DNA from: JBBSBY01 sp038205805
GTDB lineage: Bacteria; Desulfobacterota; Desulfomonilia; Desulfomonilales; Desulfomonilaceae
Assembly (NCBI GenBank): GCA_038205805.1
Contig: JBBRBO010000001.1
Coordinates: forward strand, 94,541-158,540
Length of the DNA: 64,000 nt
Direction of reading: 5' to 3'
This document shows positions 17,169 to 26,022 of this stretch, in pieces. Position 1 is the first letter of the stretch. Each line of letters opens with the position of its first letter. The notes beneath the pieces are model-generated. The model made no database searches. It was not told the DNA's origin and saw only the letters and a list, made by a program, of their open reading frames with translations. A program made the translations under genes and the position numbers.

Positions 17169-20100
17169 ATGGAAGCCCTGGGTCTGTGTTTGGGAGCCTC
17201 CACCGTCAGTTATGTCCATCTAAGGCGAGATGAAAAAAACATCGCCGTTTTGAAAACCGAGTCGATTACCCACGAAGGCAATCCCCGCAAGGTACTCCTC
17301 GATATATTAAAGGATATGCCGCAGGCCCGGACGATTCCCCTCGCCGTAACGGGTCGCAAGTTCATAAACTTCGTCGAACTTACCACCATTCCCGAACCCG
17401 AGGCCCTGGAAATCGCCGTGGCCCAAACCTTGACCCCTGATAGCCCATACCGCGTCGTGGTGAGCGCCGGCGGGGAGACCTTTCTCGTCTACCACCTGGA
17501 CGAAGACGGCAAGATTCAGGGCATTCAAACGGGTAACAAATGCGCATCCGGCACGGGTGAATTCTTCCTTCAGCAAATTGGTCGCATGAATCTCACGCTG
17601 GGCGAAGTGGACGACCTCGGCGTGAGCACCAAACCGCACAAAGTTTCGGGTCGATGCTCGGTCTTTTGTAAGAGCGACTGCACCCACGCCCTCAACAAAG
17701 GCGTCCCGAAAGATGAAGTGGTGGCCGGCCTCGCCAAGATGATGGCCGGAAAGATCGTGGAGCTGCTGAAGAAGCTGCCCAAGAAATCCATTATGCTCAT
17801 CGGCGGATCTTCCGAAAATGAATCCATGGTTCACTATCTCTCGCAGGAGATCGAGGATCTCTACATCCCATCAAACGCCACCCATTTCGAGGCGATGGGA
17901 GCCGCGATTTGGGCGCTCGATCACGAAACTATCCCGTACACCGGCGCGGACAGCGTGTTCAAGCGTAAAGGTTCGGCCTTCGGATACCTCAAGCCCCTAA
18001 AAGAATTCAGGAGCCTCGTGCGATTCGAGGAACGCCCCAGGGGAATACCCCTAGCCGGCGACGTCACGATCCTTGGGCTGGATGTGGGTTCTACAACCAC
18101 AAAGGGTGTGCTGTTACGACTCAGTGACAAGGCCATCCTTGCGGCTGATTACCTCCGTACCAACGGCGACCCCGTAGGCGCTTCGAGACAGGTCTACGCC
18201 GGCTTGGCCGGCCAAATTGACGTGCCCGTGAAGATTATCGGGCTGGGCGTTACGGGCTCGGGTAGGCAAATAGCGGGGCTCCACGCCATGACGGACGGCG
18301 TTATAAACGAGATCATCGCTCACGCGGCAGCCGCGGTCCACTTCGACAAGGACGTGGACACCATATTCGAGATCGGCGGCCAGGACGCCAAGTACACCTA
18401 CATCACCAACGGTGTGCCCAGCGACTACGCTATGAACGAGGCGTGCTCAGCCGGAACAGGATCGTTTCTTGAGGAATCAGCGAAAGAAAGCCTCGGCCTC
18501 CAGGTGACCGACATCGGCAGAGTAGCCTACACAGGGGAGAATCCTCCGAACTTCAACGATCAATGTGCAGCCTTTATCGGTTCGGATATTAAGAACGCAG
18601 CCCAAGAAGGCATCCCCGTCAATGACATCGTGGCGGGTTTGGTCTACTCAATTTGCATGAATTACTCGAATCGAGTGAAGGGCAATCGGCCCGTAGGCAA
18701 GAAGGTCTTCATGCAGGGCGGGGTTTGCTATAATGAAGCCATCCCCGCGGCAATGGCGGCCCTCACCGGCAAAGAGATCGTGGTGCCGCCCGAGCCCGGA
18801 CTCATGGGAGCCTTCGGCGTCGCCCTCGAGGTACAGCGTCGCCTGGAAGTGGGGCTCCTCAAGGAGCAGCCCTTCGATCTCAACCGCTTGGCCGCCCGTG
18901 AGGTAATCCACAAAAAGTCCTTCACATGCGGCGGCGGCAAAGAAAAGTGTGATCGCCGCTGTGAAGTAGCCCGCATCGAGATCGAAGGAACCACGTATCC
19001 CTTCGGCGGAGCCTGCAATCGCTATGTCAATCTGGTGCGCAATGTCGAATTCGACAAGACCGGACTGGATATGGTGGATTACCGGCAGAAGCTCGCGTTC
19101 CGCGACTATGCGCCGCCGCAGCCCGACGCCGGCAAGCCCGTAGTCGGAATCAATCGCTCGTTTCTTGTGAACACCTATTTCCCGCTCTTCAACGGCTTCT
19201 TCAAGGACTTAGGGTACGACGTGGTCTTATCCGATAAGTCCGATCCCGCGGGAGTGGATCAGCAAAACGCCGCATTCTGTTTCCCCGTGGAAGTGGCCCA
19301 CGGCATGATTGCGGATCTCCTGGCAAAAAAGCCCGACATTCTCTTCATGCCGCACATTCGCGGGGTTCCCACGGATTCCGAGAACCCCAATACATGCACA
19401 TGCGTATTTGTGCAAGGTGAGTCCTTTTATCTCAGGAGCACCTTCGATACGACTGCGGCCAAAGTCTTAAACCCGTTCGTGGATATGAGTCGAGGCCTGG
19501 AGCAGGCCAAGGGAGCCTTTATCGAGGTCGCCCAGGAGCTGGGCCGTTCCCGCGACGACGCAGAACGGGCCTTTGCGGCCGGCGTCAAGGCCCAAAACGC
19601 CTTCAAGGCCGATTTTCAAGCAAAGGGCGTCGAAATTTTGAAGGAGCTCGACGCGGATCCCTCGGCCCTCGGTGTGGTCCTGTTCGGCAGGCCGTACAAC
19701 GCATTCGCCGCTGAGGCCCACAAGAGCATCCCTGCGAAGTTCGCCTCAAGGGGTATCAGGATAATCCCTTTTGACATGCTCCCTCACGAAAGCCAAACCC
19801 TGGACGACGCAGAGACCATGTACTGGTCCATGGGGCGGATGATTCTCAAGGCCTCACGCTTCGTGAAGAATCACCCCAGGTTGTTCGGGGTCTTTATCAG
19901 CAACTTTTCGTGCGGCCCGGACTCCTTTGTGGTGGGATACTTCAGGGAGGAAATGGGTCGCAAGCCGTCCCTAACCCTGGAGCTTGACAGCCACACCGCC
20001 GACGCCGGCCTCGAGACGAGGATCGAGGCGTTTCTGGACATCGTGAATTTCTACCGTGAGCTGGAATCCCGCAAGGTGATCACCGAAGCCAAACGGAGTT

Positions 20101-21452
20101 TCCAAGCAGCTCGCGTAATCAGCGAGCGAGGCAAAGCCTACATCAGGACATCCGATGGTGAGAAGCTTCCCCTCAACGACCCGCGTGTTCGGGTAATTAT
20201 GCCCGCAATGGGTCGTTTCGCCCATGAAGCCGTGGTGAAGGCCTTCCAGAAGGTCGGGATCAACTGCTACGGTTTGCCCCCTGCCGATGAAGAAGTCCTC
20301 AAGCTGGGGAGAGGAGCCTCAAGTTGCAAGGAGTGCCTGCCGCTTCAGACCACGGTGGGCTCCATGCTGAAGTATTTTCGCGAGGACCGCCCCGAAGACG
20401 AAGTGACCGCCTACTTCATGCCTGGGGCCGGTGGACCGTGCCGATTCGGCCAGTACAATGTGTTTTCCAGGCGGCTCATTGAGCGACACAAGATCCCCAA
20501 CGCCGCGGTGCTTACCCTGAACGCATCCAACGGGTACGGCGGTTTGGGCGACCGATTCACCGTTTCCGCGTGGCGGGCCATCGTCATGGGCGATGTCATG
20601 TACGAGATTTGGTCCACCCTCTTGGCCGCGGCTCGGGACCGTGAATCCGCCATGAAGACCTTCTTCGAGGTCTGGCATTCCATTGTGGACGTGGTGCATC
20701 TTTCCTGGGGGACAATCAAGACCACGCTGAGATCCGCCGCCACCACCTTGGCGCAGATCCCCCTCAAGGCGCCGTACGCCGAGTTCCCCAAGATTTCGCT
20801 CATTGGCGAGATTTATGTGCGCAATGACCCCATCTCGCTGCAATCGCTCGTGGAAAAGATGGCGGATCGTGGATTTGTGGTGCGCACATCCCAAACCAGT
20901 GAGTGGGTCAAGTACGTCGATTGGCTCATCAAACATGAAATCGAGGGCGAGAAGCCGGGAATCCCCTTCTGGATTCGCCTCTTCGTGAAACGGCATTTTG
21001 ACGGCAAGATCCGCAAGCTGCTCGCTCCATCGGGATTGTTTTTTTACGAGGAACTGAACGTGGACGATCTGGTGCAGGCCGGCAAGAAGTTCGTGTCCCC
21101 GAAGTTGACGGGTGAGGCTATACTCACCGTCGGCGCGGCCCTCCACGAGATCCTTCATCCAGCGTGCGGGATTATCTCCATAGGTCCGTTTGGGTGTATG
21201 CCCACCAGGGTTGCGGAATCCATCCTCAACGAGAAATTCACCACAACGGAGAAACTCGCTCTCCTTCAGACAAGGAACGGTGACTCGGCGAAGTTCGCGC
21301 CGATCCTCAGTAAGAAGCAAAACCTGCCCTTCCTCGCCATAGAAACGGATGGGAACGCCTTCCCTCAGATCATCGAAGCTCGCCTCGAGGCCTTCAGCCT
21401 CCAGGCAAAGCGTTGGCACGAGAAGATGCTGACCGCCGGCGTCGCCCACTAG
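17169..21452 (+). CDS. Giant 2-hydroxyacyl-CoA dehydratase activase-related protein (tandem ASKHA + DUF2229 + HgdB-like)
   Basis: The 1,427-residue protein belongs to the BcrA/BadF/HgdC activase superfamily. Residues about 1-270 are a first ASKHA ATPase half (GNKCASGTGEFF, then a Cys-rich SGRCSVFCKSDCTHA). Residues about 299-560 are a second, fuller ASKHA domain (LGLDVGSTTTKG, IGGQDAKY, NEACSAGTGSFLEES, FNDQCAAFIGSDIKNA), whose cysteines would hold the bridging 4Fe-4S cluster. From about 657 a DUF2229 domain (GINRSFLVNTYFPLF) is followed by a C-terminal HgdB-like part with further cysteines. Such activases use ATP to push an electron to very low potential. The start at 17169 has GGGAGA upstream. 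No dehydratase or benzoyl-CoA reductase subunits lie nearby, so the partner is unknown. Confidence 0.88.
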   Translation: MEALGLCLGASTVSYVHLRRDEKNIAVLKTESITHEGNPRKVLLDILKDMPQARTIPLAVTGRKFINFVELTTIPEPEALEIAVAQTLTPDSPYRVVVSAGGETFLVYHLDEDGKIQGIQTGNKCASGTGEFFLQQIGRMNLTLGEVDDLGVSTKPHKVSGRCSVFCKSDCTHALNKGVPKDEVVAGLAKMMAGKIVELLKKLPKKSIMLIGGSSENESMVHYLSQEIEDLYIPSNATHFEAMGAAIWALDHETIPYTGADSVFKRKGSAFGYLKPLKEFRSLVRFEERPRGIPLAGDVTILGLDVGSTTTKGVLLRLSDKAILAADYLRTNGDPVGASRQVYAGLAGQIDVPVKIIGLGVTGSGRQIAGLHAMTDGVINEIIAHAAAAVHFDKDVDTIFEIGGQDAKYTYITNGVPSDYAMNEACSAGTGSFLEESAKESLGLQVTDIGRVAYTGENPPNFNDQCAAFIGSDIKNAAQEGIPVNDIVAGLVYSICMNYSNRVKGNRPVGKKVFMQGGVCYNEAIPAAMAALTGKEIVVPPEPGLMGAFGVALEVQRRLEVGLLKEQPFDLNRLAAREVIHKKSFTCGGGKEKCDRRCEVARIEIEGTTYPFGGACNRYVNLVRNVEFDKTGLDMVDYRQKLAFRDYAPPQPDAGKPVVGINRSFLVNTYFPLFNGFFKDLGYDVVLSDKSDPAGVDQQNAAFCFPVEVAHGMIADLLAKKPDILFMPHIRGVPTDSENPNTCTCVFVQGESFYLRSTFDTTAAKVLNPFVDMSRGLEQAKGAFIEVAQELGRSRDDAERAFAAGVKAQNAFKADFQAKGVEILKELDADPSALGVVLFGRPYNAFAAEAHKSIPAKFASRGIRIIPFDMLPHESQTLDDAETMYWSMGRMILKASRFVKNHPRLFGVFISNFSCGPDSFVVGYFREEMGRKPSLTLELDSHTADAGLETRIEAFLDIVNFYRELESRKVITEAKRSFQAARVISERGKAYIRTSDGEKLPLNDPRVRVIMPAMGRFAHEAVVKAFQKVGINCYGLPPADEEVLKLGRGASSCKECLPLQTTVGSMLKYFREDRPEDEVTAYFMPGAGGPCRFGQYNVFSRRLIERHKIPNAAVLTLNASNGYGGLGDRFTVSAWRAIVMGDVMYEIWSTLLAAARDRESAMKTFFEVWHSIVDVVHLSWGTIKTTLRSAATTLAQIPLKAPYAEFPKISLIGEIYVRNDPISLQSLVEKMADRGFVVRTSQTSEWVKYVDWLIKHEIEGEKPGIPFWIRLFVKRHFDGKIRKLLAPSGLFFYEELNVDDLVQAGKKFVSPKLTGEAILTVGAALHEILHPACGIISIGPFGCMPTRVAESILNEKFTTTEKLALLQTRNGDSAKFAPILSKKQNLPFLAIETDGNAFPQIIEARLEAFSLQAKRWHEKMLTAGVAH

Positions 21453-21716
21453 AAGGAGCAGGGGCTACATTCATCAGGAGCGTCTTACTATCAAGTGAGG
21501 CGCCCCTCAATCTTCCGCATTTATCACTCTACCGGCACGAATATTGTCTTGCATTTTCGGCGGATAATTCACGATGCCCCAAAAGTTGCGACTCAGTTTA
21601 CCTTTGATTACGTCTTGTTTCGTGTAATGTGTTATCTGGTAATGAAGCGCCGCGATGGTGTGATGACGTAATCGACGCCCAAGCTCACAACCATAAGTAG
21701 GACCACGGTAACTAAA
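21453..21716. other. Gap upstream of the restriction-modification pair
   Basis: No gene, repeat or controller (C) protein gene is visible in this 264-base stretch. Confidence 0.4.
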
Positions 21717-21854
21717 ATGCTTCTACAGTTAGAGCGCCGTATCAGGAAAGCTGTATCGTATTTCTGAGCGACTCGGAATATTCAGGCGGATAAACAGATT
21801 GAGTCGGATGCTCGTGACCAAGGTATTCGAGGTCAGGTTACCGGCGGAAAACAA
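21717..21854 (+). pseudogene. 5' part of the XhoI/PaeR7I-type endonuclease gene, cut by an in-frame TGA
   Basis: The frame of the downstream endonuclease continues upstream of its first usable ATG. It reads from an ATG at 21717 as MLLQLERRIRKAVSYF, then TGA at 21765-21767, then ATRNIQADKQIESDAR and GIRGQVTGGKQ directly into the downstream protein. With these 46 codons the protein would be 244 residues, the usual length of XhoI and PaeR7I (about 245). TGA stands where TGG (Trp) would fit (AVSYF-W-ATR). This is a nonsense mutation or a sequencing error; recoding is unlikely. Confidence 0.75.
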
Positions 21855-22451
21855 ATGGACGGCTTCATAAACATGTTTGTGGAGCTTATCAAGGAAGGTG
21901 GAATATCCGATTCCGAGATCTTTGTGCAAAAGTCCCATGTGCAGCTACCCGGCTTCTACCGTCCTACCAAGGCATGGGATTTATTGGTTGTAAAGGATGA
22001 GGAGCTTATTGCCGCGTTGGAGGCCAAGTCGCAGGTGGGACCCTCGTTCGGAAATACCTTTAACAATCGCACAGAGGAGGCCCTTGGGAGCGCAGTTTGC
22101 CTCTGGACTGCTTTTCGGGAAGGAGCCTTCAATACTACCGTTAAACCCTGGCTGGGGTATGTTTTCTTACTTGAAGATTGTGACGGATCTCGTTCCGTGG
22201 TTTCGGTGAAAGAACCCCATTTCAACGTGTTACCCGAGTTTGTCGGGACATCCTACTTCAAACGGTACGAGCTATTCTGTCGCAAACTCGTGAGAGAGCG
22301 ATATTATGACGCCGCAGCCTTTCTGATGTCGGACAAGCTAAAAGGACTCACCGGCGACTTTTCCGAACCCGCGAACGATCTCACCACAGAGCTTCTATCA
22401 AGATCCTTATCCGCTCACGTTGCGGCTTATGGGAATACGGAGAGAAACTAA
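21855..22451 (+). CDS. XhoI/PaeR7I-family type II restriction endonuclease (N-terminus lost)
   Basis: The protein contains the family core: ELIAALEAKSQVGPSFGN, a PD-(D/E)XK-like catalytic strand (E-A-K), then NNRTEEALGSAV and FKRYELFCRKLVRERYYDAA. XhoI/PaeR7I enzymes cut CTCGAG. The open frame from ATG 21855 gives 198 residues, about 46 short, because an in-frame TGA interrupts the natural 5' part (21717-21854). Reinitiation at 21855 would give a truncated, perhaps inactive, enzyme. Its stop overlaps the methyltransferase start (TAATG), so the two are coupled. Confidence 0.88.
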   Translation: MDGFINMFVELIKEGGISDSEIFVQKSHVQLPGFYRPTKAWDLLVVKDEELIAALEAKSQVGPSFGNTFNNRTEEALGSAVCLWTAFREGAFNTTVKPWLGYVFLLEDCDGSRSVVSVKEPHFNVLPEFVGTSYFKRYELFCRKLVRERYYDAAAFLMSDKLKGLTGDFSEPANDLTTELLSRSLSAHVAAYGNTERN

Positions 22452-23359
22452 TGTCGCAGCTGGAACAGTCTGGCAACTCCACCGTTCACAAGTTATATAG
22501 GGCGGATGCTCGCAATATGCAGTTTCTGGAGGATGAATCCGTACACCTTGTTGTAACCTCACCTCCTTATTGGAATCTAAAAAAATACAACGACCGAGAA
22601 GGCCAATTAGGAAATGTGGAAGATTTTGAAAAATTTCTATTCGAGCTAAATAAAGTGTGGAAAGAGATTTATCGAGTTCTGACGCCGGGGGGACGTCTGG
22701 TATGCGTCGTCGGCGATGTATGCCTGTTGCGCCGAAAACACGGCAGACATGTGGTTGTGCCGCTCCATGCAGAAATCATGGTCGCATGCCGAAAGATCGG
22801 CTTTGACAATCTGAACCCCATTATTTGGCATAAGATCGCCAACGCAAACTACGAAATATCCCGCGGCGCCGGTTTTCTCGGCAAACCCTATGAACCGAAC
22901 GCAATAATAAAAAATGATATCGAGTTTATCTTGATGCAGCGAAAACCCGGAGGCTATCGCAAGCCCACAAACGAGCAACGCGATCTCAGTAAGATCGCAA
23001 AAGAAGAATACGGTGAATGGTTCCGGCAAATCTGGACAATTCCCGGCGCATCCACAAAGAATCACCCGGCGCCCTATCCACTTGAACTTGCGTATCGGCT
23101 AATTCGTATGTTTTCGTTTCAGAGAGATACGGTTCTTGATCCGTTCAGCGGTACGGGCACTACTATGGTGGCGGCGATCAAAGCCGGTCGCAACAGCATT
23201 GGATTGGAAGTGGACGATAAGTACTGGTGTCTTGCTGCGAAGCGACTGCAAGATCAGACAGAGTCCTTGTTCTCAGACGCTCGACTTGAGTTGATAAGCG
23301 CCACGAGTGACGACTCGTGTGACATGTTTCAGAGCCTCAGCCCTTCCGTTTCCCTGTAA
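22451..23359 (+). CDS. Beta-class site-specific DNA methyltransferase (TSPPYW type)
   Basis: This 302-residue enzyme has the catalytic motif TSPPYWNLK near residue 36 and the SAM-binding motif DPFSGTGTTMVAA near residue 230, an order typical of beta-class amino-methyltransferases. The SPPYW form is most often found in N4-cytosine enzymes, though some N6-adenine enzymes have it. It should protect host sites from the overlapping upstream endonuclease. As I recall, XhoI/PaeR7I are usually paired with an N6-adenine enzyme of another class, so this pairing may be unusual. It looks intact. Confidence 0.9.
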   Translation: MSQLEQSGNSTVHKLYRADARNMQFLEDESVHLVVTSPPYWNLKKYNDREGQLGNVEDFEKFLFELNKVWKEIYRVLTPGGRLVCVVGDVCLLRRKHGRHVVVPLHAEIMVACRKIGFDNLNPIIWHKIANANYEISRGAGFLGKPYEPNAIIKNDIEFILMQRKPGGYRKPTNEQRDLSKIAKEEYGEWFRQIWTIPGASTKNHPAPYPLELAYRLIRMFSFQRDTVLDPFSGTGTTMVAAIKAGRNSIGLEVDDKYWCLAAKRLQDQTESLFSDARLELISATSDDSCDMFQSLSPSVSL

Positions 23360-23365
23360 ATTGTC

Positions 23366-23394
23366 TTGACAAATGCTTAACTCTCTATGATTTT
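23366..23394 (+). promoter_or_regulatory. Possible promoter of yraN
   Basis: TTGACA at 23366, a 17-base spacer, and GATTTT at 23389 (a TATGAT lies slightly closer). The start site would fall almost on the yraN ATG at 23403, suggesting a leaderless or very short leader message. Confidence 0.35.
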
Positions 23395-23402
23395 AATGCA
23401 CT

Positions 23403-23780
23403 ATGACCAACACTTCCCCCACAACCAGAAAAGGGCGTCTCGCCGAAGCCCTTGCGGCAAGAGTGCTCGAGGAGCAGGGTTACATCATCGAGTTCACCAA
23501 CTTCAGGTGTAGATTCGGGGAGATCGACATCATCGCATCTCATGGGGAGGAAATTGTTTTCATCGAAGTGCGGTCCGGGACCCTCCGGGCCAAGATCGAT
23601 CCCATCTACTCTATTGACCGCCACAAACAACGAAAAATAGCCCGTACAGCGGAATACTGGTTCCGAGAACATGAATTGGACCTTCGGCCGGCGCGCTTCG
23701 ACGTGGTAATTGTGCGTCGGGGAAATCCTCCCGTGATCGAGATCACACCCAACGCCTTTAACCTGAACGATCTCGTGTGA
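23403..23780 (+). CDS. yraN: YraN family (UPF0102) endonuclease-like protein
   Basis: A 125-residue member of the UPF0102/YraN family. It has a Holliday-junction-resolvase-like fold with the nuclease-type motif FGEIDII..GEEIVFIEVRSG (E, D and E-x-R in place of the usual E-x-K). The N-terminal KGRLAEALAARVLEEQGY is typical. Its cellular role is not settled. No ribosome site is seen before the ATG. It ends 147 bp before repeat R1 copy b and converges with gnd. Confidence 0.9.
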   Translation: MTNTSPTTRKGRLAEALAARVLEEQGYIIEFTNFRCRFGEIDIIASHGEEIVFIEVRSGTLRAKIDPIYSIDRHKQRKIARTAEYWFREHELDLRPARFDVVIVRRGNPPVIEITPNAFNLNDLV

Positions 23781-23927
23781 ACGTGATTCGCAGTTAAAAG
23801 AGCGAAGATCGGAGAACCCCATTTGCAAGGCGGCTTGCGCTCATCTCCTTCAAGGGAACTGCCATCTTTGCGGAAGCAAAGTATCTTCTACGTGAAATGC
23901 TTGTTTCAGCCACAGGATAAAGTGTTC

Positions 23928-24146
23928 TACCGATGTGCTTTCAAAAACATAATGTCGGTCGAGCTTTTTGCGAATAAGGGTTTTTCGACCTCTTTCTAAA
24001 AATTGTGACAATCGCCTAAAGCGGCTATTTCTACATGAGAAAATCCGGTTTAGGCAACTGCAAAAGTTTTTGGAGAGAGGCTCAGGGAGAAGCCTTCCAG
24101 CGCGAAGGTTCTCCCCATTGTTACTCTTTTGATTGCGCATTGGTGT
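23928..24146 (+). repeat. R1 repeat, copy b
   Basis: Runs from TACCGATGTGCTTTC to GCGCATTGGTGT. The internal stem is GCCTAAA (24014-24020) with TTTAGGC (24049-24055), a paired change from GCCGAAA/TTTCGGC in other copies. Its right end reaches the first base of the gnd stop codon (24146). Confidence 0.88.
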
Positions 24147-25096
24147 TACAACTTGAATATCCTGCTGGTCTTACGCTCGTTTTGGATATACTCGTCCGGG
24201 CCGAAGGGGTGGCCGCCGAAACCGTGGCGCATGAGGGCAATGGCTCGGTACGTGTCCTTGCCTGCCCCGCGTGAGGCGAACAGCTCCATAACCGACTGCG
24301 AAATCACCGGGATGGGGATTTCCTTCTTGACGGCTTCCATAACCAGCCAGTTGACTTCGCCGGTGTCCTCGATGTAGGGCTGGATGTCCTCGAATGTGTC
24401 CTTCTTCAGGCCCTCGGCCATGAGGTCCACGAGCAAACCTCGAACAATCGACCCGTGCCGCCAATTCTCGAAGACCGCGGCAAGGTCCAGCTTGAAGTCC
24501 CCGCCGGTCAGGAGCGACATGCCTTCGCCGATGGCCTGCAACATGCCGAACTCGATGCCGTTATGCACAAGCTTGACGAAATGGCCGCTCCCCGGAGCGC
24601 CGGTGTAGACGAATCCACCAGGCACGGCGAGCTTCTTGAGCAGCGGTTCGACAATCTTCACGCCTTCTTCTGGTCCGCCCACCATAAAGCAAGCGCCGTT
24701 ACGCGCGCCGTCCAGACCGCCGCTTGTCCCGGTGTCCAGGTAATAGATTCCGTTCTGCGCCACCTCTTTCTCTCGGCGCATGGAGTCACGGAAAAAAGAA
24801 TTGCCTCCGTCCATGATAACGTCGCCTTGGGAGAAGCGGGGCAGCAGCTTACCCAGCACATTATCAATGGTGGAGCCGGCCGGCAGCGACAAATAAACCA
24901 CCCGAGGTGACCTTAGCGCCGCAGTGAATTCGTCGTAGTCACCTGTAGTTTCAACGCCCTGTTTCTCCAGCTCCGGCTTTTTGTGCAGGGCCGTGCCGAT
25001 TACGGGTATGCCTTTGTCCACGCATTGGAGCGCCAAATTTGCGCCCATCTTACCGAGCCCAACGATTCCCAATTGTCTGTCCGCTTCACGTGTCAT
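24146..25096 (-). CDS. gnd: 6-phosphogluconate dehydrogenase, decarboxylating (short, probably NAD-dependent type)
   Basis: Converts 6-phosphogluconate to ribulose 5-phosphate and CO2. The 316-residue length is that of the short YqeC/GndA-like class rather than the 470-residue class. The N-terminus has the Rossmann motif GIVGLGKMGANLA; active-site parts are GTSGGLDGARNGACFMVGG and GHFVKLVHNGIEFGM. A charged residue pattern for NADP is not obvious, so NAD use is inferred from class. The stop codon overlaps the end of repeat R1 copy b. Confidence 0.9.
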   Translation of the reverse strand: MTREADRQLGIVGLGKMGANLALQCVDKGIPVIGTALHKKPELEKQGVETTGDYDEFTAALRSPRVVYLSLPAGSTIDNVLGKLLPRFSQGDVIMDGGNSFFRDSMRREKEVAQNGIYYLDTGTSGGLDGARNGACFMVGGPEEGVKIVEPLLKKLAVPGGFVYTGAPGSGHFVKLVHNGIEFGMLQAIGEGMSLLTGGDFKLDLAAVFENWRHGSIVRGLLVDLMAEGLKKDTFEDIQPYIEDTGEVNWLVMEAVKKEIPIPVISQSVMELFASRGAGKDTYRAIALMRHGFGGHPFGPDEYIQNERKTSRIFKL

Positions 25097-25122
25097 ACGA
25101 TCTTCTCCTTATCAATAATAGC

Positions 25123-25160
25123 GGTTCACCGGGTTTGTGGCGATTTGCACCGGTGAACCG
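25123..25160. repeat. R3 palindromic repeat upstream of gnd
   Basis: CGGTTCACCGG and CCGGTGAACCG, 11-base arms around a short spacer. It is related to the elements at 33721-33758 and 38224-38261. Confidence 0.65.
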
Positions 25161-25279
25161 TCGGAGACACTTATCTCCCTCTTGAGCCAAAACGTTAGTA
25201 ATTGCGAGTGGTGTCTCCTTGCAAGCGCCAACATGGAAAACTAGAGGCAATTACTCCCGCTTCCGTTTACCACTTTCGA

Positions 25280-25371
25280 ATACCGAGGTGCTTTCACAAA
25301 AGTAAGACGGCGGAGCTTTTGTTGCAAAAGAGGTTCTCCCTGATGTTCCTTCTTTGATTAAACATCGGTAT
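25280..25371 (+). repeat. R1 repeat, copy c (internally deleted, 92 bp)
   Basis: Both ends (ATACCGAGGTGCTTTCA and AACATCGGTAT) are kept, but the central stem-loop and most of the second hairpin are missing. It lies just downstream of the cyclase gene. Confidence 0.75.
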
Positions 25372-25380
25372 AACACTCGT

Positions 25381-26022
25381 CTATGTAGTCCAATCCATAT
25401 CCTCAATGAGGATGCACCTTGCCGGCGCGCCGTCGCTACCCTTGAGCTTGATCGGCAAACATGCAAGCGTGTAGCGGCCGGCTGCGATGTCGCTCAGGTT
25501 CAGGCCCTCGACGATGGCCACTTTAGCTTTCAGCAGCTCCCTGTGAGTGGGTCCGCCTTCCTTGAACGGCCCGATGGAGAGATAGTCTATTCCCACAAGC
25601 TCCACATTTCTCTCCACCAGCCATTGGGCGCCGTCCTCGGTGACCGCGGTATACTCCGGCTCGAACGTGCCTGTCTTCCAAAGAGCCGAGTTATCCGTGC
25701 GGAAGAGTATTCTTCGGGCGCCCTCCGGGATGTCAAGATCCCGCAACACCGCGGCGGACAGCTCCTTATGACCCCTGGCGTCCACTACGAGGACCGGCCC
25801 CACCAGCCGCCTCAGATCCAATTTGTCTATGCCCTCGGCGCCTGGGATGAAGTGGACCGGGGCATCCACATGCGTGCCGGTGTGCACTCCGAGCCGCAGC
25901 TCGCTCACATTGGCGTCATCGCCTTTGGAGATGGATTCCGCCCGTGCGAGATGAATGGTCGGATCACCTGGGTAGGTAATGAGATCATCGGAAATTGTAA
26001 CGCTCACATCGTGTAGTTTCAC
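25381..26022 (-). CDS. Cyclase family protein (KynB-like metal hydrolase)
   Basis: A 213-residue protein of the cyclase/arylformamidase family (PF04199). The metal site motif HTGTHVDAPVHF is near residue 50, and GIDYLSIGPF and the C-terminal CLPIKLKGSDGAPARCI follow the family pattern. Substrates in the family include N-formylkynurenine and other amides or lactones; the substrate here is unknown. The start is taken as GTG at 26022, which has AGAGGAG 8 bases upstream; a TTG nine codons earlier lacks a site. It stands alone, flanked by an R1 remnant. Confidence 0.88.
   Translation of the reverse strand: MKLHDVSVTISDDLITYPGDPTIHLARAESISKGDDANVSELRLGVHTGTHVDAPVHFIPGAEGIDKLDLRRLVGPVLVVDARGHKELSAAVLRDLDIPEGARRILFRTDNSALWKTGTFEPEYTAVTEDGAQWLVERNVELVGIDYLSIGPFKEGGPTHRELLKAKVAIVEGLNLSDIAAGRYTLACLPIKLKGSDGAPARCILIEDMDWTT

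Noticed and set aside
21765..21767. TGA in the endonuclease gene as a selenocysteine codon.
   Set aside because: The position fits Trp, not Cys; no SECIS-like hairpin directly after it is evident, and endonucleases of this family do not use selenocysteine.
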